From positions 62,001 to 126,000 of the forward strand of contig CACMCA010000001.1 of the NCBI GenBank assembly GCA_902612005.1: a DNA stretch of 64,000 nt, in the 5' to 3' direction. Every line of letters begins with the position of its first letter. Within the stretch, counting starts at the first letter, position 1. Both the position numbers and the translations under genes were made by a program. The notes under the pieces were generated by a model. The model was not told where the DNA came from and did no database searches. It saw nothing but the letters and a program-made list of their open reading frames with translations. Of the stretch, positions 30,715 through 40,537 are shown piece by piece. Origin of the DNA: an uncultured Prochlorococcus sp. GTDB lineage: Bacteria > Cyanobacteriota > Cyanobacteriia > PCC-6307 > Cyanobiaceae.

Positions 30715-33297
30715 TCATTTTGACAAACTGAAATCGTGTATTTCATCAAATTGAAGATAACGATAAAGTTCATCTGAATATGGATTAATTTTATCTTTAG
30801 TAATATCCTGATATTCTTCTAATTCAGGTATTTTCCCAAGTAGTGCACAAACTGCTGCTAATTCAGCACTACCTAAAAATACTTGTGCATCCTTGCCAAG
30901 TCTATTATCAAAATTTCTTGTACTAGTTGAAAATACGACAGATCCTTCATCTACTCTGGCTTGATTCCCCATACATAAAGAACAGCCTGGTAACTCTAAT
31001 CTTGCACCACAGTCTTCAAATATTTTATAATAACCTTCGGCTTTTAAAGTTTCCTCATCCATTTTTGTTGGTGGACAAATCCATAATTTAGCTTTTAAAT
31101 TTTTTACACCCTCAAGAACTTTCGCAGCTGCCCTGTAGTGACCAATATTTGTCATGCAAGAACCTATAAAAACTTCGTCAATAGTTGAATTTGCAACATC
31201 AGTGATTTCCTTTACATTATCTGGATCGTTAGGGCAAGCAACTATAGGTTGCGTTACTTTTTCTAAATCAATTTCAATTATTTCTTCATATTGAGCGTTT
31301 GTATCAGGTTGAATTAATGATGGGTTTTTTAACCAATTTTTCATATCCTTTATTCTTCTTGAAATCGATTTTGAATCTTCATAATTGCTCTCAATCATTT
31401 TTTCTAGCAGACAAATATTGCTTTTTAAGTATTCTTGAATAGTTTCTTTTGATAAAAGTATTGTGCTACCAGCGCATGAGCGTTCTGCAGTAGCATCAGT
31501 GAGTTCAAAAGCTTGCTCAAGTTTTAGGTTTGGTAATCCCTCAATTTCCATAATTTTCCCGTTAAATATATTTTTTTTATTTGCCTTTTCAACAGTTAAT
31601 AGTCCTTTTTTAATTGCGAAGAGAGGGATTGCATTTACTAAATCTCTAAGAGTGATTCCAGGTGATAATTCTCCCTTAAATTTAACCAGTACAGATTCCG
31701 GCATATTTAATGGCATTGATCCTATTGCGGCGGCAAAGGCAACAATGCCCGAGCCTCCAGGAAATGAAATGCCAAGAGGAAATCTTGTATGACTATCTCC
31801 ACCGGTGCCAACAGTATCTGGGAGAAGCATTCTGTTAAGCCAGCTATGGATTATGCCGTCTCCAGGCTTAAGAGCTACTCCACCTCTTTGAGATATAAAG
31901 TCAGGTAATTCTTTATGGGTAACTAGATCAACTGGTTTAGGATATGCAGCTGTATGACAAAAACTTTGCATGACTAAATCTGCAGTGAATCCTAAGCAAG
32001 CTAGTTCTTTTAATTCGTCTCTAGTCATTGGACCAGTAGTATCTTGACTGCCTACTGTTGTCATAATTGGCTCACAGGTCGTTCCTGGTCTCACTCCATC
32101 TAAACCACATGCTTTGCCTACTATTTTTTGAGCTTGAGTAAAGCCAGCATTACTTTCGGTTGGATTTTGTGGTCGGATAAAAATTTCACTCGGTTGATAA
32201 TCTAATTTGTTTCTAATTTTGTCCGTAAGAGATCTTCCAATCATCAGATTAATTCTGCCGCCAGCTTGAATTTCATCAGTGAGAGTTGATGGATACAAGT
32301 CAAATTTGCTTATTAAAACTTCTGTATTTGAATCTTTTTCAATTTTTTTAATAATTCCTTCATAAGGATATATTTTAATAATATCTCCTGTTTTCATATT
32401 AGATACGTCAGCTTCTATAGGTAAAGCTCCTGAATCTTGTGCTGTATTAAAGAAAATAGGTGCTATTTTGCTGCCAATTATTATTCCGCCTGTTTTTTTG
32501 TTTGGAACAAAAGCGATATCTTGGCCTATATGCCAAATAAGTGAATTAATTGCAGATTTTCTAGAACTACCTGTTCCAACAACGTCTCCAACATAAGCTA
32601 TTGGTAAATTTTGTTTTTTTAAATCATCAAGAATCTTTATTCCATTTGATTTTTTAAATTCCAACATAGCCAATGCGTGCATCGGAATATCAGGGCGTGT
32701 TGTTGCATGAACAGCTGGAGATAAATCGTCTGTGTTTGTCTCTCCGTCCACTTTAAATACTAAACAAGTAATCTCTTTTTCTAGAACTTTTTTATTTTTG
32801 AACCACTCTGCATTTGCCCAACTATTTATAACCTCTTTTGCATAAATATTATTTTGTGATAATTCAAAAATTTCATTAGCTGAGTCGTAAACAAGAATTA
32901 TATTTTTTAAAACTTCTGCCGCTTTTTTAGCAAGTAAATTTTCTTCCCCTTTTAGTATTTCAACCAGAGAATTTACATTATATCCCCCTATCATTGTTCC
33001 TAGTATTTCAATTGCTTTTTCAGGATTAATTGATTTGCAATATTTTTCGGAATTGACAATAGCTGTAAGCCAGCTTGCTTTAACATAAGCAGCCTCATCA
33101 ACTCCTGGTGGTACTCTATTTATAAGTAAATCAAGTAAATCAAATGAATCAAAGGAATCGTGAGTAATATCTTGTTCCAATAATTTTGTAACACAATTTG
33201 TTTGCTCAGCATTTAAAGGTAAAGGAGGTATACCTTTGGCAGCTCTTTCAGCTACGTGAACTGCATAATCTTTTAGCAATGTTTCCAAATTCTTCAT
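30715..33297 (-). CDS. acnB: Bifunctional aconitate hydratase 2 / 2-methylisocitrate dehydratase
   Basis: AcnB interconverts citrate and isocitrate through a [4Fe-4S] cluster. At 860 residues it matches the AcnB form, with an N-terminal HEAT-like domain before the swivel domain. Seen motifs are GDVVGTGSSRKSAINSL for substrate binding, TVGSQDTTGPMTRDEL, HSWLNRMLLPDTVGTGGDSH and VFIGSCMTNIGHYRAAAK with a cluster cysteine, then LPGCSLCMGNQARV with the other two cysteines. In cyanobacteria this enzyme leads to 2-oxoglutarate for nitrogen assimilation. It is divergent from the DAHP synthase gene across 97 bp, and a ClC gene follows. Confidence 0.97.
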   Translation of the reverse strand: MKNLETLLKDYAVHVAERAAKGIPPLPLNAEQTNCVTKLLEQDITHDSFDSFDLLDLLINRVPPGVDEAAYVKASWLTAIVNSEKYCKSINPEKAIEILGTMIGGYNVNSLVEILKGEENLLAKKAAEVLKNIILVYDSANEIFELSQNNIYAKEVINSWANAEWFKNKKVLEKEITCLVFKVDGETNTDDLSPAVHATTRPDIPMHALAMLEFKKSNGIKILDDLKKQNLPIAYVGDVVGTGSSRKSAINSLIWHIGQDIAFVPNKKTGGIIIGSKIAPIFFNTAQDSGALPIEADVSNMKTGDIIKIYPYEGIIKKIEKDSNTEVLISKFDLYPSTLTDEIQAGGRINLMIGRSLTDKIRNKLDYQPSEIFIRPQNPTESNAGFTQAQKIVGKACGLDGVRPGTTCEPIMTTVGSQDTTGPMTRDELKELACLGFTADLVMQSFCHTAAYPKPVDLVTHKELPDFISQRGGVALKPGDGIIHSWLNRMLLPDTVGTGGDSHTRFPLGISFPGGSGIVAFAAAIGSMPLNMPESVLVKFKGELSPGITLRDLVNAIPLFAIKKGLLTVEKANKKNIFNGKIMEIEGLPNLKLEQAFELTDATAERSCAGSTILLSKETIQEYLKSNICLLEKMIESNYEDSKSISRRIKDMKNWLKNPSLIQPDTNAQYEEIIEIDLEKVTQPIVACPNDPDNVKEITDVANSTIDEVFIGSCMTNIGHYRAAAKVLEGVKNLKAKLWICPPTKMDEETLKAEGYYKIFEDCGARLELPGCSLCMGNQARVDEGSVVFSTSTRNFDNRLGKDAQVFLGSAELAAVCALLGKIPELEEYQDITKDKINPYSDELYRYLQFDEIHDFSLSK

Positions 33298-33394
33298 TAG
33301 TAAGGTTTAATGCCTAATCTATTGTTATTTTTAATATTGAAAAGGAGAGTATTCATAAATGCTTTTTTAAATATTCAAACTTCTTAATTAATCA

Positions 33395-34462
33395 ATGATG
33401 ACATCATCAAATAATTCAGCTTTAGAAAGGACATCAGATTTACATGTTGTTGAAACACGTCCATTAATACCTCCAAGTAGATTACATAATGATATACCTT
33501 TAGACTACGCCTCTGCTAAAACAGTATCTAAAACAAGAAGATCGATACAAAATATTTTGCATCATAATGATCAGAAGCTTTTAGTCATTGTTGGTCCATG
33601 TTCAATTCATGATCTGGAGGCGGCAAAAGAATATTCAAAATATATTCAAAACTTTCGAGAAATTTATAAAGATAAATTAGAAATAATCATGAGAGTATAT
33701 TTTGAGAAGCCAAGAACAACTATTGGCTGGAAGGGATTGATAAATGATCCTCATCTAGATGATTCATATGATATTAATACTGGTTTAAGAAGGGCAAGAA
33801 GTTTGCTTTCATATCTAGCAACTCGCGGAATTCCTTCTGCTACAGAATTACTAGATCCAATTGTTCCTCAATACATTGCCGATTTAATAAGTTGGACAGC
33901 GATAGGCGCGCGGACTACTGAAAGTCAAACTCATAGGGAAATGGCATCAGGATTATCAATGCCTATTGGCTTTAAAAATGGAACAGATGGTTCTTTTTCA
34001 ACTGCAATAAATGCAATGCAGTCAGCTTCAAAATCGCATCATTTCCTAGGTGTCAATGACAATGGAATGGCTTCTATTGTTAATACCACAGGAAATCCAG
34101 ATGGACATATAGTTTTAAGGGGCGGGTCAAAAGGACCAAATTTTGAAAGTGAACATGTTAAAAGAATTTCATCTGAATTGCAGCAATGTAATCTTCCACA
34201 TAAAGTGATGATTGATTGTAGTCATGGTAATTCCAATAAAGACTTCCGAAAACAGTCTGAAGTGCTAAAAAATATAGCTTATCAAATTAGCAATGGTGAA
34301 AAAAATATTTTAGGAGTTATGCTTGAAAGTCATTTGAAGGAGGGAAATCAAAAACTTTTAAAAAAAGAGGATCTCCAGTTTGGTAGAAGCATTACAGATG
34401 CATGCATAAATATAGAAACAACAAAAGAATTACTCGCTATTTTATACAATTCACTTAGCTAG
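33395..34462 (+). CDS. 3-Deoxy-7-phosphoheptulonate synthase, type I
   Basis: This enzyme condenses phosphoenolpyruvate and erythrose-4-phosphate at the entry to aromatic amino-acid synthesis. The 355-residue protein has the AroF/G/H signatures IVGPCSIHDLEAAKEY and MRVYFEKPRTTIGWKGL, then IGARTTESQTHREMASGL and GFKNGTDGS, with HVMIDCSHGNS-like residues (VMIDCSHGNSNKDF) for metal binding near the end. I leave the symbol empty because the feedback class (AroF, AroG or AroH) cannot be read safely. Two adjacent ATGs begin it; either could be used. The 3' end overlaps the convergent phytol-kinase-like gene by 8 bp. Confidence 0.94.
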   Translation: MMTSSNNSALERTSDLHVVETRPLIPPSRLHNDIPLDYASAKTVSKTRRSIQNILHHNDQKLLVIVGPCSIHDLEAAKEYSKYIQNFREIYKDKLEIIMRVYFEKPRTTIGWKGLINDPHLDDSYDINTGLRRARSLLSYLATRGIPSATELLDPIVPQYIADLISWTAIGARTTESQTHREMASGLSMPIGFKNGTDGSFSTAINAMQSASKSHHFLGVNDNGMASIVNTTGNPDGHIVLRGGSKGPNFESEHVKRISSELQQCNLPHKVMIDCSHGNSNKDFRKQSEVLKNIAYQISNGEKNILGVMLESHLKEGNQKLLKKEDLQFGRSITDACINIETTKELLAILYNSLS

Positions 34463-35096
34463 TTATAAAAAAATTAAAAAATAATGCTGAAGAAATTGGA
34501 ACAATGAAGTTATCTATACCTAAAACACTAAATTGTTCTAGCAAAGTCGCAAAAAAAGCTATTGTAAAATAATTTAAATTTAAACTATTTTGTTGGGCGT
34601 ATCCTAGTGAGCAAACTACTATTAGACTTGTTAAAAACATTGTCATAGTTCCAAATAAAGATTTTTTTTGTTTAAAAAAAATCCAACTTTTTGAGTTAAG
34701 GCTTTTTCCTATTAACCCAGCTAATCCATCACCAAAAGTCATTATGAAAAATCCAGTAATTAATGCATATGGATCTTTATCCCAGAAAAGATAAATCAAA
34801 ATAAATAAACTTAGACAATAGAATAATGTTCCATAACTCTTTCTCTCAACATCCTCAATTGTTGGAAATAATTTATAGGTGTAATTGATGAAAACCATTA
34901 ATGAAACAATTCCTGTAAAAATTAGAGCAGAGTTTTGATTAATTTTTAAAAATTGAGCAATTGGTATTAAAGGCCCTATTCCAATATGTATTATTTTTCT
35001 GACGACTTCTCTGCTATTTTCATTATATTTTTTAAAAACTATTGATATTAGAAAAATTGAAAATAAATATAATAAAATTACAGTAAATTTTATCAA
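34455..35096 (-). CDS. Phytol/dolichol-kinase-like membrane protein
   Basis: The 213-residue protein is mostly hydrophobic, with about six predicted membrane segments. The opening LFSIFLISIVFKKYNE leads to VRKIIHIGIGPLIPIAQ, and the conserved GDGLAGLIGKSLNSKSW loop follows. This combination marks the CTP-dependent phytol kinase and phosphatidate-cytidylyltransferase-like family. In photosynthetic organisms such enzymes recycle phytol released from chlorophyll. The substrate is inferred from the family and could be another polyprenol. The gene lies 5 bp after the sigma factor on the same strand. Confidence 0.8.
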   Translation of the reverse strand: MIKFTVILLYLFSIFLISIVFKKYNENSREVVRKIIHIGIGPLIPIAQFLKINQNSALIFTGIVSLMVFINYTYKLFPTIEDVERKSYGTLFYCLSLFILIYLFWDKDPYALITGFFIMTFGDGLAGLIGKSLNSKSWIFFKQKKSLFGTMTMFLTSLIVVCSLGYAQQNSLNLNYFTIAFFATLLEQFSVLGIDNFIVPISSALFFNFFITS

Positions 35097-35101
35097 TTTA
35101 A

Positions 35102-36121
35102 TTAAGCTGCTTTTTGATGAGTTGTCATTACTCTAAGTTTTAATATTGCTTTAGCTTCTAGTTGCCTTACTCTTTCTCGTGAAACATTAATTTGTCTTCC
35201 TATTTCTGCCAGTGTTAATGGTTCTTCACCATCTAGGCCAAATCTGAGCTTCATTATTTTTTGTTCTCTTTCATTTAATTGAGAAAGCCAAGTTCCTAAA
35301 TGCTCTTTTTGAATAGTTCTATCCATACCTTCCATAGGCTCTTCACAGTTTGGATCAGGTATGAGTTCACCAAGAGTACTTCTATCTTCTTCGCCTCTTG
35401 CGTGAGCATCTAGGGAGGCGCAAGGAGCACTTTGCGAAATTAAATCTTCTAAATCTTTTTGATCAATGCCCATCTCAGTTGCCATTTCTAATCTGGTAGG
35501 TTGTCTACCAAATTTATGAGATAATTCTCTGGAGACTCTTCTCATTTTGGATAGTTTTTCACTTATGTGAATAGGTAAACGGATTGTTCTTGCACTGTTA
35601 TCAATAGCCCTTGTCATTCCTTGCCTAATCCACCAGTAAGCATAAGTTGAAAATTTATATCCCATAGCAGGATCAAATTTATCTACTGCTCTTTCAAGGC
35701 CAATAGCCCCTTCTTGAACAAGGTCTAATAATTCAAGCCCTTGATTTTGGTATTTTTTTGCAACGGAGACAACTAGTCTTAAATTAGCTGCCATCATTCT
35801 ATCTCTGGCTCTTTTGCCAATTTTAATTTGATAAAGATTGCGTCGCGTTCTTTCAGTTTCAGGAATTTGTAGCAACTTTTTCATGTTCTGAACATGATGA
35901 GCTAACTCTATTTCCTCTGCTGGAGTCAAAAGAGGCACTCTACCAATGCTACTTAAGTAATGGCCAATGGAATCTGAAGCGAGTCTTCCAGATTTTTTTT
36001 GGCTTTGTTTTGAAGTAAGACTGGATTTTGATTTGCGAGACTTGCCCGCAGTGTTTGGTAATCTTGGCTCATCAAAATTTTTATCTGAAGAGCTTTTTAC
36101 AGATTCCAGAGGGATCCCCAT
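35102..36121 (-). CDS. Group 2 (RpoD-related) sigma-70 factor
   Basis: This 339-residue sigma factor directs RNA polymerase to a subset of promoters. It has region 1.2 (DSIGHYLSSIGRVPLLTPAE), region 2 (LDLVQEGAIGLERAVDKFDP, then FSTYAYWWIRQGMTRAID), region 3, and region 4.2 (LAEIGRQINVSRERVRQLE). It lacks the long acidic N-terminus of the primary RpoD, so it is a group 2 factor of the kind cyanobacteria use for light, circadian or nutrient responses. I use the ATG at 36121 rather than a GTG one codon earlier, because AGGAGG at 36130-36135 is spaced 8 bases from it. A 199-bp AT-rich gap upstream would hold its promoter. Confidence 0.94.
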   Translation of the reverse strand: MGIPLESVKSSSDKNFDEPRLPNTAGKSRKSKSSLTSKQSQKKSGRLASDSIGHYLSSIGRVPLLTPAEEIELAHHVQNMKKLLQIPETERTRRNLYQIKIGKRARDRMMAANLRLVVSVAKKYQNQGLELLDLVQEGAIGLERAVDKFDPAMGYKFSTYAYWWIRQGMTRAIDNSARTIRLPIHISEKLSKMRRVSRELSHKFGRQPTRLEMATEMGIDQKDLEDLISQSAPCASLDAHARGEEDRSTLGELIPDPNCEEPMEGMDRTIQKEHLGTWLSQLNEREQKIMKLRFGLDGEEPLTLAEIGRQINVSRERVRQLEAKAILKLRVMTTHQKAA

Positions 36122-36129
36122 CACCCTGG

Positions 36130-36135
36130 CCTCCT
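36130..36135 (-). promoter_or_regulatory. Strong ribosome-binding site of the sigma factor gene
   Basis: On the minus strand this reads AGGAGG, 8 bases before the ATG at 36121 and 5 before the GTG at 36124. The spacing favours the ATG. Confidence 0.7.
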
Positions 36136-36323
36136 AAATAATGGATTTTTTAAAAAGCTAGCACTGAAATTGAAATAAAAACTACTTTTACGTTGAAATT
36201 TTAAAGACAAAATTTTTATTTTTAGTGCTCATTTCTTGAAATCCATTGATATGAAATGATTTTATAAAAATTAAAAAAAATTTAAAATATTAAGTATTTT
36301 TTTAAATGTTGTAAAAATCAATA

Positions 36324-38408
36324 TTAATTTTCTTTTTTTATAAGGTCAATTTGCGAACGATTATGCGATGAATCTAATTTATATTTCGAATAAGAACCAT
36401 CTTCTTTCATTATCCAAGAAAAGTAATTATCTTTAATATAGGTTTGCAAGAGCGAGTATATTTTAGATTTCAATTCATAATCCTCTATCGGAGTAACAGC
36501 TTCTATTCTTCTATCAAGATTTCTTTTCATCCAATCTGCACTCCCAATAAAAACCTCATTCTCACCGTCATTACAAAACCAAAAAATTCTAGAGTGTTCA
36601 AGAAAATGGCCAATAATGCTTATAACTTTAATATTCTCACTTAAATTTTTTCTTTGAGGATACAAGCAACAAATACCTCTTACGATAAGGCTAATTTTTA
36701 CACCTGAGTCTGAAGCTAAATAAAGAAGTTTAATTATTTCTGGGTCTACTAAAGAATTCATTTTTGCAATTATTTCGGCTTTTTTGCCTTCCTCTGCATT
36801 TTTAATTTCTCTCTGTATCAGAAATATAAATTTCTCTCTCATCGATGAGGGAGAAACTAATAACTTTTGATAATTTTTTTGTTTAGAAAAACCTGATAAG
36901 TAATTAAATAACTCAAGCAAGTCTGATGCAATATCAGGATCAGTTGAAAGTAATCCTAAATCTGTATAAAACTTTGAAGTATTAGAGTTATAATTTCCTG
37001 TTCCAATATGGAAATAATTCCTTAATCTTCCTTTTTCTTTTCTTACTATTAAAGCTATTTTTGTATGTGTTTTAAATCCTATGATTCCATATACAACATG
37101 AATTCCAGCTTGTTCAAGTTGTTTTGCCCATTGAATATTATTGTCTTCATCAAATCTTGCTTTTAGTTCAACAAGAGTCATTACTTCTTTCCCATTCTCT
37201 GCAGCTCTCATTAAAGCTGCAATGATAGGTGAATCCTTGGAAACTCGATATAAAGTAATTTTTATAGCCATTACAAGTGGATCATCAGCTGCTTTGTTTA
37301 TAAATTCTTCAACTGAAGTTCTAAATAAGTCGTATGGATGATGAAGCAGAATATTTTTCTTTCTAAGTATATGAAAAATAGAATTAAGGTTTTTGTTTGA
37401 AGGTAAATCTAAAGTCTTTAATTTCGGGTGAGTTTTCCCAATTAGTAGATTTTCTTTTAAATCATCTCTATTTATTTTTGTAAGCTGATTTAAATCGTCA
37501 AGGCCTAAAAAACTTTTGCAATGGTAAATATAATCTTTTTGTATTGAGATACTTTCAATGAGTAATTTTAGAATATTTTCTGGCATATCCGATTCAACTT
37601 CTAATCTAACTACGTCTCCACCTAATCTTCTCTTTTGCAAACTTTGTTCAACTGCCAAAAGAAGATCATCAGCTTCAAGTTCTTTTAATTCTAAATCTGC
37701 ATCCCTTGTCACTCTAAAAAAAGAGTAATTTATACATTCCATTCCGTTAAATAAAGTATTTATATTATTCCCAACTAAATCTTCAATACTTATGAAAAAA
37801 TATGTACTTTCATCACCATTTTGAATAATTTCATTGGGAATTTGTATAAATCTATTTATATTTTTTGTTGGTATTTTTACTCTTACAAACTGATTTTTAG
37901 AATCTTCTCCATCCCTTATTAAAGCTGCCAAATTTAGACTTAAATTACTTATAAAAGGAAATGGATGCGCGGGATCAACAACTAATGGAGTTAATAAAGG
38001 GAAGATAGATGAAGTAAAGTAGTTATTGCACCAATTTCTTTGATTTTCACTTAGGTCCTTATATTTTTTTAAAATTACACCTTTTTCTTTTAGTTCTTTA
38101 TTTAATTCATTATTTAAATAGTTTTCTTGTAGGCTTGTTAATTTTTTTACTTCTTTATTTATTTTTGTTAATTGCTCTTTAGGGGTAAGACCATCAATAC
38201 TTTTTTTTATAATACCTGCTTCAACTTGAGCTTTTAATGAAGCTACTCTTACCATAAAAAATTCATCTAGATTGTTACTAAAAATTGAACAAAATTTTAC
38301 TTTATCTAGGATTTTGTACCCCTTTTCCATACCAGTTAGGAGTACTCTTTTATTGAATTCAATCCAACTTAATTCTCTATTAATAAAAACATCAGCTTGG
38401 CTTTTCAT
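36324..38408 (-). CDS. ppk1: Polyphosphate kinase 1
   Basis: PPK1 polymerises the terminal phosphate of ATP into polyphosphate and can run in reverse. The 694-residue protein has the four-domain layout. The N-terminus is FINRELSWIEFNKRVL, followed by a PHX-like head domain. Two phospholipase-D-like catalytic halves have FKTHTKIALIVRKEKG with the phosphorylated histidine, NYFHIGTGNYNSNTSKFYTD, and FLEHSRIFWFCNDGENEVF for the second histidine. Phosphate storage fits a cell of low-nutrient seas. The first base of its start codon is the last base of the upstream MFS stop, so the two are coupled. Confidence 0.96.
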   Translation of the reverse strand: MKSQADVFINRELSWIEFNKRVLLTGMEKGYKILDKVKFCSIFSNNLDEFFMVRVASLKAQVEAGIIKKSIDGLTPKEQLTKINKEVKKLTSLQENYLNNELNKELKEKGVILKKYKDLSENQRNWCNNYFTSSIFPLLTPLVVDPAHPFPFISNLSLNLAALIRDGEDSKNQFVRVKIPTKNINRFIQIPNEIIQNGDESTYFFISIEDLVGNNINTLFNGMECINYSFFRVTRDADLELKELEADDLLLAVEQSLQKRRLGGDVVRLEVESDMPENILKLLIESISIQKDYIYHCKSFLGLDDLNQLTKINRDDLKENLLIGKTHPKLKTLDLPSNKNLNSIFHILRKKNILLHHPYDLFRTSVEEFINKAADDPLVMAIKITLYRVSKDSPIIAALMRAAENGKEVMTLVELKARFDEDNNIQWAKQLEQAGIHVVYGIIGFKTHTKIALIVRKEKGRLRNYFHIGTGNYNSNTSKFYTDLGLLSTDPDIASDLLELFNYLSGFSKQKNYQKLLVSPSSMREKFIFLIQREIKNAEEGKKAEIIAKMNSLVDPEIIKLLYLASDSGVKISLIVRGICCLYPQRKNLSENIKVISIIGHFLEHSRIFWFCNDGENEVFIGSADWMKRNLDRRIEAVTPIEDYELKSKIYSLLQTYIKDNYFSWIMKEDGSYSKYKLDSSHNRSQIDLIKKEN

Positions 38409-39691
38409 TAAAATACTTTTGATTTTTGATTGTTAAAAGAATTATTACTTTTACCCTCTGCAATAAGATATATCATGAAAAGTAAGATAACGGAACCTGC
38501 TATAAAAGGTGATTTAGGACCAAAACTATCATAAACCCTTCCTGCCATTGCAATTCCTAAAACTCCTCCAAGACTCTGTAAACCTTGAAGATTACTTAAA
38601 ATTGATCCTTGTTTATCAACGTCTAATTTCTTTGATATAAGTGCTCTTAAGGTTGGCGTAATTAACCCTGCTCCAACGGCTAAAAATGAAACAGCTGAAT
38701 AAATATTAATTGTCGCATTTTCTTTTGGAGCAGTTATTAAGAGAGCACATGCCACAAGAATGAAGCCTGATCCGATTAGTGTTAATCGCATTTCGCCAAC
38801 TTGCTTTACTAGAGGTCCAATTAGTCCTCCCTGAACGATAATTGCAATGATTCCAACTACAACAAGAGTTCCACTTGATGCTTTGGTAGTCCAGTTTAAA
38901 GATTCTTGAAGGAAAAATATAAGGATATTGGTCAATCCAGTAAAAGCAATAAAGTAAATAAAAAAAGCTAATGATAATTTTTTAATCTTTTCTTCTTTGA
39001 AAACTGTAAATAGTTCTTTTAAAGGGTTTCTTAAAATAGTTTTTGATTTATTTGATTCACTATTAGGCTTGGTTTCTGGTAAGTAAAAAAATACAAGGAG
39101 GAAATTTATTATTGGAATAATTGAGGCTATCAAAACTGGAATAATAAAATTATTATTTGTATTTTTTGCAAATATTACAACAAAAATATTACCTAAGAAA
39201 AAACTTAAACCAAAAGCTACACCAATAAGACCAAATGTTTTTGCTCTTTTTTCAGGGCTTGAAATATCTGCAAGAATTGTTGTTGCAGTAGCTGCAGTCC
39301 CTCCACTTAAACCGTCTATTAATCGAGCCAAAAATAATAAAAATAATGGGATAGAGGCTATTGAATTTGACCAATTAAAAAGAACCGTAAAAGATAATAT
39401 TGATATTCCTATTACTGATCCAGTAATACAAAAAAGAGTGACAGGTCTTCTTCCATATCTATCACTCATAAGTCCTATAAAAGGGGAAGCTGTAAATTGA
39501 GCTAATTGGTAAGTGCAAGACAATAAACCATATGTACTTGCTTTTGAGTCAAAAAGTAAAACAAAAGAGGGTAAAATAGGTAACAATATACTTTCACTTA
39601 AACGATCATTAAGAAGAGTGATAAATGCACTAAGGAGAGTAAATTTTTTATTTGGTTTTAATAAACTTTCTTTCACAATATTTCCCTTCAT
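38408..39691 (-). CDS. Major facilitator superfamily transporter, TetA-like
   Basis: The 427-residue protein has about twelve hydrophobic segments. Between segments 2 and 3 is the MFS signature LMSDRYGRRPVTLFC, and a motif typical of the drug:H+ antiporter group, LIDGLSGGTAATATTILAD, comes next. A second-half counterpart is PTLRALISKKL. These features place it with TetA-like exporters and their relatives, but the substrate is unknown and no drug-resistance role should be assumed. It overlaps ppk1 by 1 bp and is divergent from cobA over about 30 bp. Confidence 0.88.
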   Translation of the reverse strand: MKGNIVKESLLKPNKKFTLLSAFITLLNDRLSESILLPILPSFVLLFDSKASTYGLLSCTYQLAQFTASPFIGLMSDRYGRRPVTLFCITGSVIGISILSFTVLFNWSNSIASIPLFLLFLARLIDGLSGGTAATATTILADISSPEKRAKTFGLIGVAFGLSFFLGNIFVVIFAKNTNNNFIIPVLIASIIPIINFLLVFFYLPETKPNSESNKSKTILRNPLKELFTVFKEEKIKKLSLAFFIYFIAFTGLTNILIFFLQESLNWTTKASSGTLVVVGIIAIIVQGGLIGPLVKQVGEMRLTLIGSGFILVACALLITAPKENATINIYSAVSFLAVGAGLITPTLRALISKKLDVDKQGSILSNLQGLQSLGGVLGIAMAGRVYDSFGPKSPFIAGSVILLFMIYLIAEGKSNNSFNNQKSKVF

Positions 39692-39721
39692 TGCGATTAA
39701 CTTCTACTACCATACTTGTTA

Positions 39722-40537
39722 ATGGAGAATATTGTGCCCGGCATTGTTTATTTAGTTGGAGCAGGTCCTGGTGACCCTGAGCTTTTAACTCTAAAAGCTT
39801 TACGCCTAATAAAAAATTGTGATGCATTAGTTCATGATGCTTTAATCCCGGATGAAATAATAAAAGAGGCAGGAGAAAATACAGAAATTTTTCATGTAGG
39901 AAAAAGAGCTGGGAAGTGTTCTGTACCTCAAGCTGAAACTAATGCTCTTATTTTGAAATTGGCAAAAGAAGGCAAAAATGTCGTAAGGCTTAAAGGAGGA
40001 GATCCATTTGTCTTTTCTAGGGGTGGTGAAGAAGTATCAGTTTTAGAAAAAAATGGAGTTTCAGTAGAAATTGTGCCTGGGATTACTTCTGGTATAGCTG
40101 CCCCCTCATATTTTGGTATTCCACTTACCCATAGAGATGCTGCGAGTTCTGTAACTTTCGTGACTGGTCATGAGCATGTTGATAAGGATAAAAAGAGCGT
40201 CAATTGGAGAGATTTAGCCAAATCTTCAGATAGCTTAGTTATTTTTATGGGTATAAAAAATATTGAATTTATTGTAGAGGAATTAATTTTAGGCGGCTTA
40301 TGTAAACATACAAAATGTGCTGTAATCCAGGAAGCTACTTTGAAAAATCAAAAATGTTTTATAGAGAAATTAGATAATCTTGCAGATAAAATTAAAGATA
40401 AAGAATTTTTATCTCCATCAATTATCATTATTGGAAAAATTGTTGAATTTAAGGTCAATAACAATATAACTAAAGTATCTGATGTCTATTTACCAGATAT
40501 TAATAAAGTTCAACTATATAATAAATCCCAAAAGTAA
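39722..40537 (+). CDS. cobA: Uroporphyrinogen-III C-methyltransferase
   Basis: This SAM-dependent enzyme methylates uroporphyrinogen III to precorrin-2, the branch to sirohaem and cobalamin. The protein has the N-terminal SAM loop YLVGAGPGDPELLTLKALRL, then VRLKGGDPFVFSRGGEEV, VEIVPGITSGIAAPSYFGIP and PLTHRDAASSVTFVTGH, all family-typical. I use the ATG at 39722 (271 residues); a TTG two codons earlier is possible. There is no fused uroporphyrinogen synthase or CysG domain. Its last 28 bp overlap the convergent aminotransferase gene. Cobalamin matters here since QueG needs it. Confidence 0.95.
   Translation: MENIVPGIVYLVGAGPGDPELLTLKALRLIKNCDALVHDALIPDEIIKEAGENTEIFHVGKRAGKCSVPQAETNALILKLAKEGKNVVRLKGGDPFVFSRGGEEVSVLEKNGVSVEIVPGITSGIAAPSYFGIPLTHRDAASSVTFVTGHEHVDKDKKSVNWRDLAKSSDSLVIFMGIKNIEFIVEELILGGLCKHTKCAVIQEATLKNQKCFIEKLDNLADKIKDKEFLSPSIIIIGKIVEFKVNNNITKVSDVYLPDINKVQLYNKSQK

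Noticed and set aside
36125..36323. Small frame before the sigma factor (starts MSTKNKNFVFK on the minus strand)
   Set aside because: Only 14 codons in AT-rich leader sequence, with no ribosome-binding site.
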